NCBI GenBank assembly: GCA_033026295.1
Contig: JAUPFM010000070.1
Coordinates: forward strand, 62,001 to 126,000
Direction: 5' to 3'
Length of the DNA: 64,000 nt
Source: Channa striata
Taxonomy: Eukaryota > Chordata > Actinopteri > Anabantiformes > Channidae
The notes under the pieces are model-generated. The model saw nothing but the letters and a program-made list of their open reading frames with translations, did not search any database and was not told the origin of the DNA. How positions within the stretch are numbered: position 1 is the stretch's first letter; every line of letters begins with the position of its first letter. The position numbers were made by a program, and so were the translations under genes. Shown in pieces: positions 42,265 through 52,890 of this stretch.

Positions 42265-42740
42265 AATGGTTTCTCCTCTCACCCCACATCTATAATGTCA
42301 CCACTGTATGACATTAACTCTGTGTCTTCTTTGTCCCGTAGTCGTCTCTCTCCCTCTCTTTCCCCCTCTCTCTCTCCCTGTCCACAGGTGTCCCCGGATT
42401 TGGCGCTGTGTGTCCTCCAGTGTACAGCTACTGGTCCTATTAACCTGCTCAATGTTTTGTTCTTGCTTTTGTTGCTCTGTTCTTTTCTCTCTCCACTTTC
42501 CACTCTACCCAACCGGTCAAGGCAGATGGCCGTCCTCCCTGAGCCTGGTTCTGCTGGAGATTTCTTCCGTTAAAGGGAGTTTTTCCTCTCCACTGTTGCC
42601 TATGGCTTGCTCAAGGGGGATTTGTTGGGTTTTCTCTACCTGTTTGTATAGTCTTGACTTTATTATGTAAAGTGCCCTGAGATGACCTTGTTGTAAATTG
42701 GCGCTATATAAATAAAGTTGAATTTAATTGAATTGAATTT
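42265..42740 (+). mobile_element. 5'-truncated L2 3' UTR
   Basis: Begins in the L2 UTR (CTCACCCCACATCTATAATGTC) and runs to GGCGCTATATAAATAAAGTTG with AATTG-type repeats at the end. It is the usual product of truncated target-primed insertion. It lies 12 bp from the 5' side of the tRNA-Pro-like sequence. Confidence 0.88.
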
Positions 42741-43000
42741 CATAATCCGTCAGCTGATATCCAAACTGCAAACACTGGATTTTCTAACTTTTAAATTGGC
42801 CAATTTGTGTATTAACAAGTTGGCTAAACGGAACGTGTTACCTTTTCTCATCTTGTATGCACCTCAGTGAACTTGAGGACAGCATTTTAATACAGTCTAT
42901 TGAACTTTGAAAATCTTATCTCCCAAGTCAACAACACATCCACGCTTGGAGTCTTGTCTTATTTACTTACCAGTGTTACCAAGTCTTTAGTGTTTTCTTC
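42741..43000. other. No supported feature
   Basis: AT-rich, with only an ACACATCCACGCTTGG trace of the 41630-42120 repeat. Confidence 0.4.
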
Positions 43001-43621
43001 AAGGTTTTTTCACCTTTGCCAGAGTGATTTCTCCGTCTAAGGTTTTGGACTATACGCCTTACCTCCTGCCACTGCTAGAATGTGAGTTATTCATTTACTG
43101 AGACATCTCCCTGGATCCACCAGTTTCCTGGCCAAATATCTGTACTTCGTTTTCTCAGGACTCTATCAACTTTCATCAATATATTTGCTTTGCTACTTTG
43201 TTTAGGTCGGAGCTCTTGACTTGTTATGTTTTGTTACTTTCCCATGGACTTATTTTCAGTTTTTACTTTGTGCCTGTTTTTCTCCCTGACGTTATCAGCG
43301 ACTTTTAGTTTCTTCAAGTCTCTCCACTTATTTACCTCCGTTGTACAGAACCCTCCGCCATCCTGCTAGCTCTCAACACTTCCTTTAAGACTCTTTTTCA
43401 TTTCGTTCCATTGTCTCACACTCACTTACCTGTCTTCCTCCCCCTCAGAATCAGCCAGTACTCCCTTGCTGTGAGCCACTCCGGGTGTTCCTACCGGCCG
43501 AAGCCTACTGTGTCACCTCTTTCATTTATCAAAACAGTAAATCACTTTCTTCCACTCACTTGTTCTTGTATCTATCTGGGTCCTCAAATGAACTGACCCC
43601 TGACAGTATAATCTGGCCAAT

Positions 43622-44558
43622 ATGGACGCACCCCAGGCAAGTGATTGGAAGACCAGAGTCGACAGCGCTATCATCCAACATGACACCAGCCTAGCCCGTA
43701 TGCAGTCAGATCTACAGACTATGACGCTAGCTATTACCCGTCTTGCTACAGCCTCTTTCCCTGCTCCCCCACAACCGCCAGCCCCCGCCCCCGCCCCCTC
43801 CCCAGTGCAACTTGAGTCTAATGTATCACCTCCTGAGACGTTCACAGCGGACCCTAAATATTGTAGGGCCTTTCTTGTCAAGTGTAAGCTATTGTTCAAG
43901 CTTAGACCGTCTGCCTTTCCCACCGACAGCGCCAGCATAGCTTACACTGTCTCACTCCCCACAGGAGAGCCATGCTGGTGGGAACGGCGGAGTTGGAACG
44001 GGATTTGTTTTTCACCTCCACCTTTGAACAGTTTTCTCAAGAACTGCTTAGAGTTTTCAGACCTACCAAGTCAGACTGTGACGCCTCTCGTCTCCTCTCC
44101 AAGTTGGTGCAGGGCAATAATTCAGTGGCCGAGTAAGCCATTCAATTCCGTACTCTGGTGGCAGACTGTCAGTGGAATGAGCGGGAGCGGGAGAGATTTT
44201 ACCAAGTGTTTTCAGAATCCTTAAAGGACGAGTTAGCTCCCTGTGAACTACCAGATTCCCTTGACCCGCGATTGAATTACGTACCAGGGTGGATCAAAGA
44301 ATGAGAAAGAGACGTCCAGTGCTGCGCCCGTCTAACCCTCGTACTAATATCACTAGTGTTCCCCAGCTCGAATCCCAAGTGAATCCTAAGCTAAGCCCAC
44401 ATAAACCGATGCAGCTGGGCAGAGCGCACCTTACACCGGAGGAGTGTGAGCGCCGGTTCTGGAATGGGCTCTGTTTCTATTGTGGCCGGGCTGATCACAG
44501 AATTCGGTCCTGTCCGCTAAAAGGCAGGGCTCAGCAGGAACAAGGGGGTAACTGCTGA
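43622..44558 (+). pseudogene. Gypsy copy B gag and CCHC
   Basis: It starts ATG 43622 (MDAPQASDWKTRVDSAIIQHD) with a Pro-rich linker, and continues PETFTADPKYCRAFLVKCKLLF. After about residue 120 the frame is lost, and the rest of the capsid lies in other frames, with one TAA replacing a Tyr codon in AEYAIQF (near 44136). The second frame, 44289-44558, has the knuckle CFYCGRADHRIRSC. It is inactive. Confidence 0.83.
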
Positions 44559-44599
44559 GCCATTCTGTTCTAACCCCACTACCATTTCTCATCCCTGTC

Positions 44600-45682
44600 T
44601 CCAGTTTGCTCTGCAGGTGGCTGACCGGTTGGTTCCCCTGGCTGCACTTATTGACTCAGGCGCGGACTCTGAATTCATTGATAAGGGTTTATCTCACAAG
44701 CTACGCCTTCCCCTGAACCATCATTCCAAGCCAGTAGTCATCCGAGCTTTAGACGGCCACACATAGAAGGACGGGTTGTCCGTCCATGCATTGATTATTG
44801 GGATCTTAATATAATCACCATCCGTAATCGCTACCCACTTCCCCTCAGATCCCCTGCTTTCAAGCTACTGTAGGGTGCCACGATTTTCTCTAAGTTAGAT
44901 CTTCGTAATGCTTACCATCTGGTCTGAATCCGTGAGGGGATGAGTGGAAAACCGCCTTTAACACACCTGCTGTGCTGGGAGACATGCTGAATAAGTTTGT
45001 GTTTGTTTATCTTGATGACATTCTGATCCTCTCCCGTCTGAACATGAACACATCACACATGTGCGGAAGGTGCTCAGTCGTTTGTACAAGAACAATCTCT
45101 TCAAGGCAGAGAAGTGTGTTTTCCATTCATTCTTCGACTCCTTCCTGGGGTACATCATCTCCCCTGGCAGTATAGAGATGGACCCGGGAAGGCTAGTGCA
45201 GTCAGGATTTGCCCACTCCCTGAACCGTAAGCAGCTGCAGCGCTTCCTGGGTTTGCTAACGTTTACAGACATTTCATTAAGAGTTATAGTAACATCTCTG
45301 CTCCCCTACACAAACTTACCTCTGTTAAGAGTCCTTTGCTGTGGAACTCGAAGGCCAAATCTGCTTTCCTCCAGTTGAAGGAGGTGTTCTCCTCAGCTCC
45401 CATCCTCTCCCTGACCTCGAGAGGCAGTTCAAAGTGGAGGTGGATGCGTCCGATGCCGGGTTGGGGGCCATACTGTCCCAGCGGTCTGAGCTTGACCATA
45501 AGGTTCACCCCTGTGCTTTCTTTTTATGTCGGCTTTCTGACACCGAGAGGAACTACAATATTGGTAACCGTGAGTTGTTGGCTGTAAAGTTGGCTTTGGA
45601 GGAGTGGAGGCACTGGCTGGAGGGAGCTAAACTGCCTTTTATTGTTCTCACTGACAATAAAAACGTTGAATACCTCAAATGA
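44600..45682 (+). pseudogene. Gypsy copy B protease, RT and RNase H remnants
   Basis: Protease LIDSGADSEFID lies near 44649. The frame then breaks and jumps by deletion at about 44765 into RT (DLRNAYHLV near 44898, NKFVFVYLDDILILSR near 44990-45040 with the catalytic YLDD). The best frame, 45341-45682, is the RT-RNase H connection and RNase H: LERQFKVEVDASDAGLGAIL with the first Asp, NRELLAVKLALEEW with the Glu, and VLTDNKNVEYL with the second Asp. Confidence 0.83.
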
Positions 45683-46190
45683 CAAAAAGACTTAATTCCC
45701 GACAGGCTCGCTGGTCTCTATTTTTCAACAGATTCCAATTCTCCCTAGCTTATTGTCCTGGTCATAAGAACTGCAAAGGGACACCCGGAGTTTGTATTAG
45801 CCTGTCCCGTCTGTGCTCAGTCTAAGTCAAGTCACTGTCGTCCAGCTAGACTCCTCCTGCTACTCCCCATTCCCAAGCATCCCTGGTCCCACATAGCCAT
45901 AGATTTTGTCACTGGTCTTCCTCAGTCTCAGGGCAAGGCAGCCATACATACAGTAGTAGATTCTCCAATATGGTTCACTTCATTCCCCTACCTGGTCTAT
46001 CCACTGCCAAAGAAACCGCTGAACTCATTACTCATGTTTTTCGTTTACATGGCCTCCTCGTGATGTTGTCTCCGACCGTGCCCCAAGTTTGTGTCCACGT
46101 TTTGGAAGGAGTTTTTCAGGTTGCTCAGTGTATCCATCAGTCTTTCCTCCCGTTTTCATACTCAGTCCAATGGTCAGACCAAGCGGTTAA
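45683..46190 (+). pseudogene. Gypsy copy B integrase remnant
   Basis: Broken frames with CPVCAQSKS near 45807, WSHIAIDFVTGLPQSQG near 45888 (first catalytic Asp), AKETAELITHVFRLHGL (45999-46050) and SDRAPSLCPRFGRSFS-like sequence after 46070. The frame does not reach the third acidic residue before the element ends. Confidence 0.75.
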
Positions 46191-46470
46191 AGATAAGATA
46201 AGATAAGATAGAACTTTATTAATCCCACAGTGGAAAAATTCTTGTGTTTTAGCAGCCATAGACAAAGAACACAGAATCTGCACAACGTACATTTTAGTTT
46301 AACTAAAAGGCATGTAAAAAGTAAGGATAATCTAAATATATACAGTATTAACATTGGAAAAATAGTTTATTGCACAATAAGTAAGAATATACAAAGTAAA
46401 ATTGCAAAGTGACACATTATATAGTCTTATGGCTGTGGGGAGGAATGAGCAACAGTAGGCATTGACTACT
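46190..46470 (-). mobile_element. LINE 3' UTR with (TTATC)n tail, Rex1-like
   Basis: On the minus strand the sequence ends TTCCACTGTGGGATTAATAAAGTTC followed by TATCT-TATCT repeats (the plus strand shows GATAAGATAAGATAAGATA at 46191-46209). This is the form of fish non-LTR 3' ends with a TTATC-type microsatellite, probably Rex1-like. There is no coding sequence. Confidence 0.6.
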
Positions 46471-46473
46471 ACT

Positions 46474-46640
46474 ACTACTTCTCTTTTGGCTTTTCTCATC
46501 AGGGGTTGCCACAGCGAATCATCCTTTTCCACTTCACTCTATCCTGGGCATCTTCCTCTCTGACACCAGCTAACCTCATGTCCTCTGTTAGAACATCCAT
46601 ATATCTCCTCTTATCTGGTGATAACATAACATATTATCTT
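46474..46640. repeat. Dispersed fish repeat fragment
   Basis: Begins with ACTACTACTACTTCTCTTTTGG and contains GTTGCCACAGCGAATCATCC and TCTTCCTCTCTGACACCAGCTAACCTCATGTCC. I recognise this as a dispersed fish repeat end but cannot name its family. Confidence 0.45.
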
Positions 46641-47145
46641 ACTAGACCACTTCGGTCCAAAAATGCAGGCCTACTTATGGTTCCCAGAATTTCCAAAATT
46701 GACACAATCTCCCACACAATTCTCCTCAATCGACTACCCTCCACTGGCATCACTCGCACATCCTTTGCTTGTTCCACTTGTATCTCTCGGGCCAAACTCA
46801 GTTTGTCCGCCTCAACTCCTTAGTTCCCAGCCTTCCCATCTCTACTGGTGTGCAGCAGGGCTCTGTCCTTGGGCCCCTTCTCTTCATCACCTACCTTCTT
46901 GCTCTTGGCAATATTTTTCACAAATTCAGTATACACTATGACTGCTTTGCTTATGACACCCAGCTCTACCTATCTGGCAAACCAAATTTCACTGTCCCAC
47001 CGTCGTCTCTTATCAACTGCTTATCTGAAAAAAAATTCTGGTTCACCTTACACTTCCTTAAATTGAACAGTGATAAAACAGAACTCTCCCACATTGGTAC
47101 AAAATCTTGTTCTTACTGTGTGTTAAAAGGTATTAGGCAAAGCTG
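46641..47145 (+). mobile_element. LINE RT fragment (L2-like)
   Basis: 46641-46695 matches L2 near 1105-1160 (GACCACTTCGGTCC.AAAATGCAGGCC). It is followed by a second, different RT: STGVQQGSVLGPLLFITYLLALGN (46840-46910) and a catalytic region that reads FAYDTQLYLS in place of YADDTQLY. KLNSDKTELSHIG closes it near 47095. Two LINEs are joined here; the second is L2/CR1-like. Catalytic loss of one Asp shows it is dead. Confidence 0.72.
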
Positions 47146-47456
47146 ATTTACCATGTTATAATCATTGTATTTGATCTATTCATCAGAACTCACATGTATG
47201 AGTCATTAACCACTACACTCACTGTAAATTTGAATCACTGGCAAGCATGCCCTCTGAATCAGGATATATAATAAAGTTTAAATCTCATTTATCGATTTCC
47301 AGCTCAGTTACGGCTAAGTTCCTGTTCGAGCTTTTACGGGACTTCAGAATTCCATCCTGACAAAGAAATGAGCCTCGTAAGAAAGCTTAACTGATTTCGT
47401 CAAAAATACACTTTGTCGTTTATTCTCTCACCGCACTTTTTCAAAATTATTCTTTT
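47146..47456. other. No supported feature
   Basis: Short unassigned stretch before the gypsy 5' LTR. It contains no clear coding or RNA signal. Confidence 0.4.
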
Positions 47457-48101
47457 TGTCACGGTCTGTGGCCTGACCTCCCAGTTTTTCCTTATTTGGT
47501 AATTTCCTGTCTCTGCTCCCCTCCTCCCTCTGGTGTTGCAATCTACATAATCATTTCCACCTGTGTTCTCCCCTTCTTCAGAAGGCCTGCAGCCCTCTCT
47601 CCTCTGCCAGATTGTCTGCTAATCTTTCTGAGAAGCTGCCTTCAAGCCCTTTTGAATCTGAACTGTTGGATTACCCGGTACCACCCTGACCTGTCTCTGG
47701 ACCTCCCTGTCTGTCTGAACCCCGGCTCCGTAAGTTTGTATGATCTCTCTTCTGCTCGTTTTTGGACCTGGATTCTTGGATTTTTGGACTTGGCTAGTAT
47801 ATTACCTCGGTTTGTTGGATTATTCGGACGTGACCCTGCTCGCTCGTTCTGACCTGCCTATCTGGATTGTGGATTTGATGTTCTTTGATGAACTGTAATC
47901 CCGGACTTTCCTACCCCATTCTGCTGGTGTCTGCATCCTGCTTTCTACAGTTCCACCCCTGTCTGCAGTGCCTGCCCTGGTTCATTCCATTCCCATTATT
48001 CCTCTGCTATTTTCAATAAAGTCTTTTCTAACCAGTTCTGTGTTGTCTGGCCATTGGTTATTTGAGTCCACCAGACTATTTTAGTGCCACTGCACCTGAC
48101 A
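47457..48101 (+). repeat. Gypsy copy C 5' LTR
   Basis: From TGTCACGGTCTGTGG to CACCTGACA, 645 bp, with AATAAAG near 48015. CTCTGCCAGATTGTC at 47602-47616 holds GCCAGATTGT, which is perfectly complementary to ACAATCTGGC at 48104-48113 just outside the LTR. Confidence 0.85.
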
Positions 48102-48116
48102 GTACAATCTGGCCAG
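48102..48116 (+). promoter_or_regulatory. Gypsy primer-binding site, self-priming type
   Basis: GTACAATCTGGCC directly follows the LTR. Ten bases (48104-48113) pair perfectly with 47606-47615 inside the LTR. No TGG-initial tRNA complement is evident. Equivalent sequence follows the LTRs at 20351, 10834 and 43606. Confidence 0.55.
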
Positions 48117-48120
48117 AAAA

Positions 48121-48873
48121 TGGACTCTGCCGGCAACCAGAACTGGAAAATGCAGATTGAGGGTCAATTGACTTCCAATGCAGAAAAATTAGACTCTCTC
48201 TCTGCCCAAGTTCAGATTCTCAGCAAACAATTCACTCAGTTACACATTTCCCTTCCTAGTTCTGGCTCACCCCCACCTGCACCTGTGGTTACAGTGCCCA
48301 AGGAACCTGTCATTCCCACCCCTGAAAGATATTTGGGGAACCTGAGTCCTGTTGATCTTTTTGATTCAATGTGAAATACAATTTAATTCAAGGACCTGCT
48401 CTTTCTCTACAGAGGAGTCTAAGGTTTCCTATGTCATGTTTTTAACCGGGCATGCTCGTGAATGGGGAGCCGCAGAATGGCTCAGTGACTCTGCCAGCCT
48501 TCATTCCTACTCCCTGTTCTCCCGGGAGCTAGTCAGAACATTTGATCCGACCCGACCAGAAAACGAAGCAGCCACCCAGCTCACTTACATTTCGCAAGGA
48601 GACCGTCCAGTACAACAATACACAATCCAGTTCCGTACTCTGGTAGCTTTAAGTGGGTGGAATGAGAAAGCATTATTTCACATGTTCTACCGAGGCCTTT
48701 CTGAGAGAATTAAGGATGCCATGGCAGCCAGAGACCTTCCAAAGACCCTAAATGATTTAATGGACCTTGCCTTCCGCATTGACCGGTGCTTAAGGAAATG
48801 TGTCAGTGAAAGACAGCTGAACCGGTCCCTTCCGGCTTATCGACCAGTTCCATCTCTTAACTCTTCTCCATGA
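48121..48873 (+). pseudogene. Gypsy copy C gag
   Basis: The N-terminal frame starts at ATG 48121 (MDSAGNQNWKMQIEGQL) and ends at 48374 after PERYLGNLSPVDLFDSM. A frameshift near 48360 moves to the frame ending at 48873 (YVMFLTGHAREWGAAEWL, TFDPTRPENEAATQLTYI, FYRGLSERIKDAMA, DLMDLAFRIDRCL), the conserved gypsy capsid C-terminal region. No CCHC knuckle is seen in the remainder. Confidence 0.85.
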
Positions 48874-48967
48874 GTGGTACCTGCGCCTCCTTCTACTATC
48901 CTGGCAGCTCGAGAGGAGTCTCATTTTATCCCGTAAAAGACTTGGCTCAGCAGTCCAAAGGGGGGCG

Positions 48968-49540
48968 ATGCTGAGCCGATCGCTGTTGCATTCCTGCCCC
49001 CCTCATCCTCTCACCTCTGTCCAAATACATCTGCCTAACAAGAAGCTCTCACATCTGGCATTTATTGATTCTGATGCAGATACTGAATTCACTGATGCTC
49101 ATTTAGCTAAGGACTGGGATTCACAGCTTCGCCCCCTACAACCTCCGGCACAAGTCACAGCGCTAGAGAGGCACATCATCCACTCCTGCTCCCACCAAAC
49201 AGAGCCAGTAAGCATTTCTATTGATAACCATCACAAATCCATTTGCTTCTATGTAATTCACTCTCCTCAGCTTCCATTGGTACTCAGAGCCTCTTGGTTA
49301 CTCAGACACAACCCTCATATTGACTGGAGATCTGGAACGATTCTTGGATGGAGTCCTGCCTGTCTTAACTCCTGCCTTCGTGCTGCACCTTCTGCCCCTT
49401 CAGCTACTCGTGATCACGGGAGGGAGGAGCCTTCTGATTTGTCAAAGGTACCTGATCTTGATCTAAAGGAAGTTTTTAACAAGACTAAAGTAGTCTCCCT
49501 ACCTCCTCATAGACCATATGACTGTGCCATTGATCTTCTT
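48968..49540 (+). pseudogene. Gypsy copy C protease and linker
   Basis: The frame reads LAFIDSDADTEFTDAHLA, so the conserved DSGA active-site motif has become DSDA. The rest of the protease (RASWLLRHNPHIDWRSG) and the linker to RT (PSDLSKVPDLDLKEVFNKTKVVSLPPHRPYDCAIDLLPG) remain in the same frame. The frame then shifts into RT near 49560. Confidence 0.83.
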
Positions 49541-50574
49541 CCTGGTTCTTCTCCCCTCTGGGTCGGTTGTATTCTCTTTCTGCTCCTGAACGCGAGGTCA
49601 TGCAGAAATATTTGGATGAGGCCCTGGCAGTGGGGCTTATTCGTCCTTCCTCATCCCCATGGGTGCCGGTTTCTTCTTTGTCGGGAAGAAGGACGGAGGC
49701 CTCTGCCCCTGTATCGATTACAGGGGACTCAACGACATCACCATCAAGAATCGTTACCCTTTACCACTCATTTCCTCAGCCTTTGAACTCCTCCAGGATG
49801 CAGTCATCTTTTCCAAATTGGACCTACGCAATGCCTATCATTTGGTCCGAATCAGGAAGGAGACGAGTGGAAAACCGCCTTCAACACCCCATCGGGACAC
49901 TACGAATACCTGGTAATGCCTTTTGGTTTAACTAATCCCCTGCTGTGTTTCAAAGTTTGGCCAATGATGTTCTGAGAGATATGATTAATAAGTTCGTCTT
50001 TGTTTATCTAGACGATATCCTAATTTTCTCAAAGTCTGAGACTATGCATGTGAAACATGTACGGCAGGCCCTGCAACGCCTCCTTCAAAACCAGTTATAT
50101 GTCAAAGCAGAGAAATGCCAACTCCACGCAAAGACAACCTCCGCAGTAAAGAATTGGCCTACTCCAGACAATCGCAAGGCCCTTCAACGCTTCCTGGGCT
50201 TCGCAAATTTCTACCGTAGATTCATCAAAGGATATAGTTCAGTAGCCAGCCCTCTACACCAACTTACCTCTGCTAAGACAAAGTTCATGTGGACCCCATC
50301 AGCAGATGAGGCCTTCAATCAGTTGAAACAATTATTCACGTCCGCCCCAATCCTGATTCTGCCTGACCACGGTTGTCAGTTCATTGTTGAGGTGGATGCA
50401 TCCAATTTGGGAGTTGGTGCAGTGCTCTCCCAGCAAGCTGAGAGTGACTTCAAGGTCCATCCTTGTGCCTTCTTTTCTCGCCGCCTATTTTCTGCGGAGA
50501 AGAATTATGATTTAGGGGGACGGAGAGCTGCTGGCAGTAAAGTTGGCATTGGAGGTAATGGCGTCATTGGCTAG
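49541..50574 (+). pseudogene. Gypsy copy C RT and RNase H
   Basis: Three frames cover RT: 49567-49740 (YSLSAPEREVMQKYLDEALAVGLIRPS), 49659-49916 (FFFVGKKDGGLCPCIDYRGLND, FSKLDLRNAYHLVRI) and 49945-50574 (NKFVFVYLDDILIFSK with catalytic YLDD). After YLDD come RFLGFANFYRRFIKGYS and the RNase H (FIVEVDASNLGVGAVLSQQ), which becomes frameshifted near 50520 before completing. Confidence 0.87.
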
Positions 50575-51580
50575 AGGGCGCAAAGCATCCATTCTTAGTG
50601 TTGACAGATCACAAGAATCTAGAATACCTAAGAACCGCCAAATGTCTCAACTCGTCAAGCCAGGTGGGCTCTGTTCTTTAATCGGTTTCGTTTCACTCTG
50701 TCCTACAGACGTGGCTCGAAAAATGGAAAAGCTGATTCACTGTCTCGTAGGTTTGACCCTCCTAAATCTGAACCTGAACCTGAACGCATTTTACCTCACT
50801 CAGTCCGTCTAGCAGCCACTCATACAGACATTGAGTCAGAAGTCCTCAACGCACATGCTTCAGTCTAAGGTACTGGAGTGGTGTCACTCATCCCGCCGTC
50901 CCCGTACAGCAGTGCTACTGGTGGCCAACCCTTCTCAAGGACGTAAAGGAGTTTGTCTCTGCCTGTCCCATCTGCGCCCAGTTCAAGCCCAGACTCACAC
51001 CTCCTGCTGGTCTCCTCCGCCCTCTGCCCATCCCTCGCCGATGGTTCATTTCATTCCCTTCCCAAACTTCCCTCAGCCAAAGAAACAGCTGACGTACTCA
51101 TCCAGCACGTTCTAAGACTCCACAGAATTCCTAAAAACATTGTCTCCGACAGGGGTCCCCAGTTCACCGCCAAATACTGGTCAGAGTTCTGCCGGCTTTT
51201 GGGAATCTCCGTTAGCCTGTCTTCCGGCTTTCTGCCCCAAACGAATCGGCAATCTGAACACTTGAACCAGGAGTTAGAGACCAGTCTTCGATTTCTGTGC
51301 TCTCATGAGCCAGCGTCCTGATTTAGAAATGTGGTCTGGGTGGAATATGCATATAATTCTCTGCCTTCTGCCTCCACAGGTTTGACACCTTTCCAGGTGG
51401 TTTATGGCTATCAGCCTCCGGTCTTCGGAGGCCAGGAACTAGAGTCATAGGTCCCATCTGCCCAAGCATCTGTCCGGAGATGTCATCTTGCCTGGAGGAG
51501 AGCCCGTGCTCGTCTGACTCAGATGGTCCACTCGTACGAAAGGTCAGCCAACGCACGACGCTCAGTGGCTCCTACCTGCA
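50575..51580 (+). pseudogene. Gypsy copy C integrase
   Basis: The RNase H tail to about 50870 reads in other frames (KHPFLVLTDHKNLEYL-like). Integrase follows: SACPICAQFKP near 50959, MVHFIPFPNFPQ with a frame break, IVSDRGPQFTAKYWSEFCRLLG with the second Asp (51140-51200) and SSGFLPQTNRQSEHLNQELE, which retains the third Glu position but has lost VERFN. A TGA at 51319-51321 interrupts WASLLPWVEYAYNS-type sequence, and the C-terminal region fades before 51580. No chromodomain is evident. Confidence 0.83.
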
Positions 51581-51780
51581 GGGTAGGGTAAAGAGTCTGG
51601 CTCGCTGCCCGAGATATTCCCCTCCGGATTGATAGCAGGAAGTTGGGACCCGGTTCATTGGTCCTTTCCCAATAGCTAAGGTAGTAAATCCTGCGGTAGT
51701 TCCATTACACCTACCTAAATCTCTGAGAATCCACCCTACTTTTCATGTTTCCCGAATTAAACCTATGGTCGAGAGTGCTC

Positions 51781-52164
51781 TTGTCTGTCTGAACCCCGGC
51801 TCCGTAAGTTAGTGTGATCACTGTTCTGCTTGTTTCTGGACTTGGATTCTTGAATTTTGGACTTGGCTAGTTTGTTACCTCTGTCTGTTGGATTATTTGG
51901 ACCTGACCCTGCTTGCTCATTCTGACCCGCCTATCTGGATTATGGGTTTGATGTTCTTTGATGAACCATGATCAAGGACTTTCCTACCCCATTCTGCTAG
52001 TGTCTGCATCCTGCTTTCCACAGTGCCAACCCCATCTGCAGTGCCTGCTTTGCTTCATTCCATCATTCCTCTGATAAATTCAAAAAAGTTCTAACCACTT
52101 CTGTGTTGTCCGGCCATTGATTATTTGAGTCCACCAGACTATTTTAGTGCCACCATTTCTGACA
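51781..52164 (+). repeat. Gypsy copy C 3' LTR (5'-truncated)
   Basis: Matches 47713-48101 (CTGTCTGAACCCCGGCTCCGTAAG onward) and ends TTTCTGACA at 52164. The first ~255 bp of the LTR and the polypurine tract are missing because the element's coding end is joined directly to the internal LTR position. Confidence 0.85.
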
Positions 52165-52890
52165 CTTTGGCTTTGAGGCAATGTAAGAAGCTCATCGACT
52201 AACAGCCTGTTTCTTGGTGACCTCCTGTGTTCTCTACATCTTCATTGGTCTCGCCGCTCTCTCTGCCTCAGTAGGAATCATGACTCTCATATCAGTCGAC
52301 CGCTATGTGGCTATTTGTGACCCTCTGCATTACTCCACCAGAGTCACTGTGACCAGGGTTAAAACGTGTGTTTGTATGTGTTGGATCATTTGTGTCGTCT
52401 ACATTGGCGTGTATTTTCATGAAAATTTGGCTCAAACAGGTTTGTATAATACCTGCTATGGACAGTGTGCGATGTTTATTTGATAAATTCTAGCAGTTTT
52501 TGATGTTGTTTTCTCATATGTTTCTCCAACCATGAGAGTGTTTGTGACGACTGTGTCTCAGGCTGTGTCTCAGGCTCGTTCCATGCGCTCACACTCCAAC
52601 AATCAGGGACTATAAGAACGAAGAAATCGAAACTGAAAGCAGCCAGGACTCTGGGTGTCGTTGTACTTGTGTATTTAATGTGTTACTGCCCATATAACGT
52701 TCTGCTTTTTATAACAGTAGGGTTTACTTTACCTGCAGCCTCAGGTATCTTTCTGGTGTGTATCAACCCCTGTCTGAAACGTCTGAAGTATGCCTTGTTC
52801 TACCCCTGGTTTAGAAAATCTATCAGACTCATTTTGTCTCTTCAAATCCTGCAGCCTGAATCCCGTGAGATCAACATGCTGTAAACAGAC
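52165..52890 (+). pseudogene. TAAR-like receptor pseudogene, 3' half (TM3-TM7)
   Basis: The C-terminal half of a trace amine-associated receptor, starting next to the gypsy LTR. The clearest stretches are MTLISVDRYVAICDPLHY (52280-52340, with the DRY motif), CYGQC, LTLQQ.GT..TKKSKLKAARTLGVVVLVYLMCYCPYN (52590-52700) and FYPWFRKSIRLILSLQILQPES (52795-52862), then a stop after NML at 52884. The frame breaks near 52208 (a 4-nt loss relative to the 5' fragment), 52235, 52484 and in the TM5 loop. A 9-bp duplication (GTGTCTCAG) lies near 52552. There is no TM1-TM2 upstream. Confidence 0.87.

Larger units (their letters stand above)
43000..46190 (+). mobile_element. Ty3/gypsy element, copy B
   Basis: Same family as 10374-13128. 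It has a 5' LTR ending CTGACA at 43605 (its left edge is uncertain, near or before 43000), gag, CCHC, protease, fragments of RT, a good RNase H and a poor integrase. A deletion removes protease-RT sequence near 44765. The 3' LTR is missing: the element stops at about 46190 against another LINE tail. It is useful as the reference order for the scrambled copy A. Confidence 0.85.
47457..52164 (+). mobile_element. Ty3/gypsy element, copy C, with both LTR ends
   Basis: A 4.7-kb gypsy from a family related to but distinct from copies A and B. It carries a 645-bp 5' LTR, gag, protease, RT, RNase H and integrase, and a 3' LTR that lacks its first ~255 bp. Flanks at the two outer ends are CTTTT and CTTTG, a possible 5-bp target duplication with one mutation. 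The right end sits directly against the TAAR 3' half. Frames are broken repeatedly, and the protease active site has changed. Confidence 0.88.

Noticed and set aside
43743..43940. Separate proline-rich protein
   Set aside because: It is an alternative frame of the gypsy copy B gag linker.
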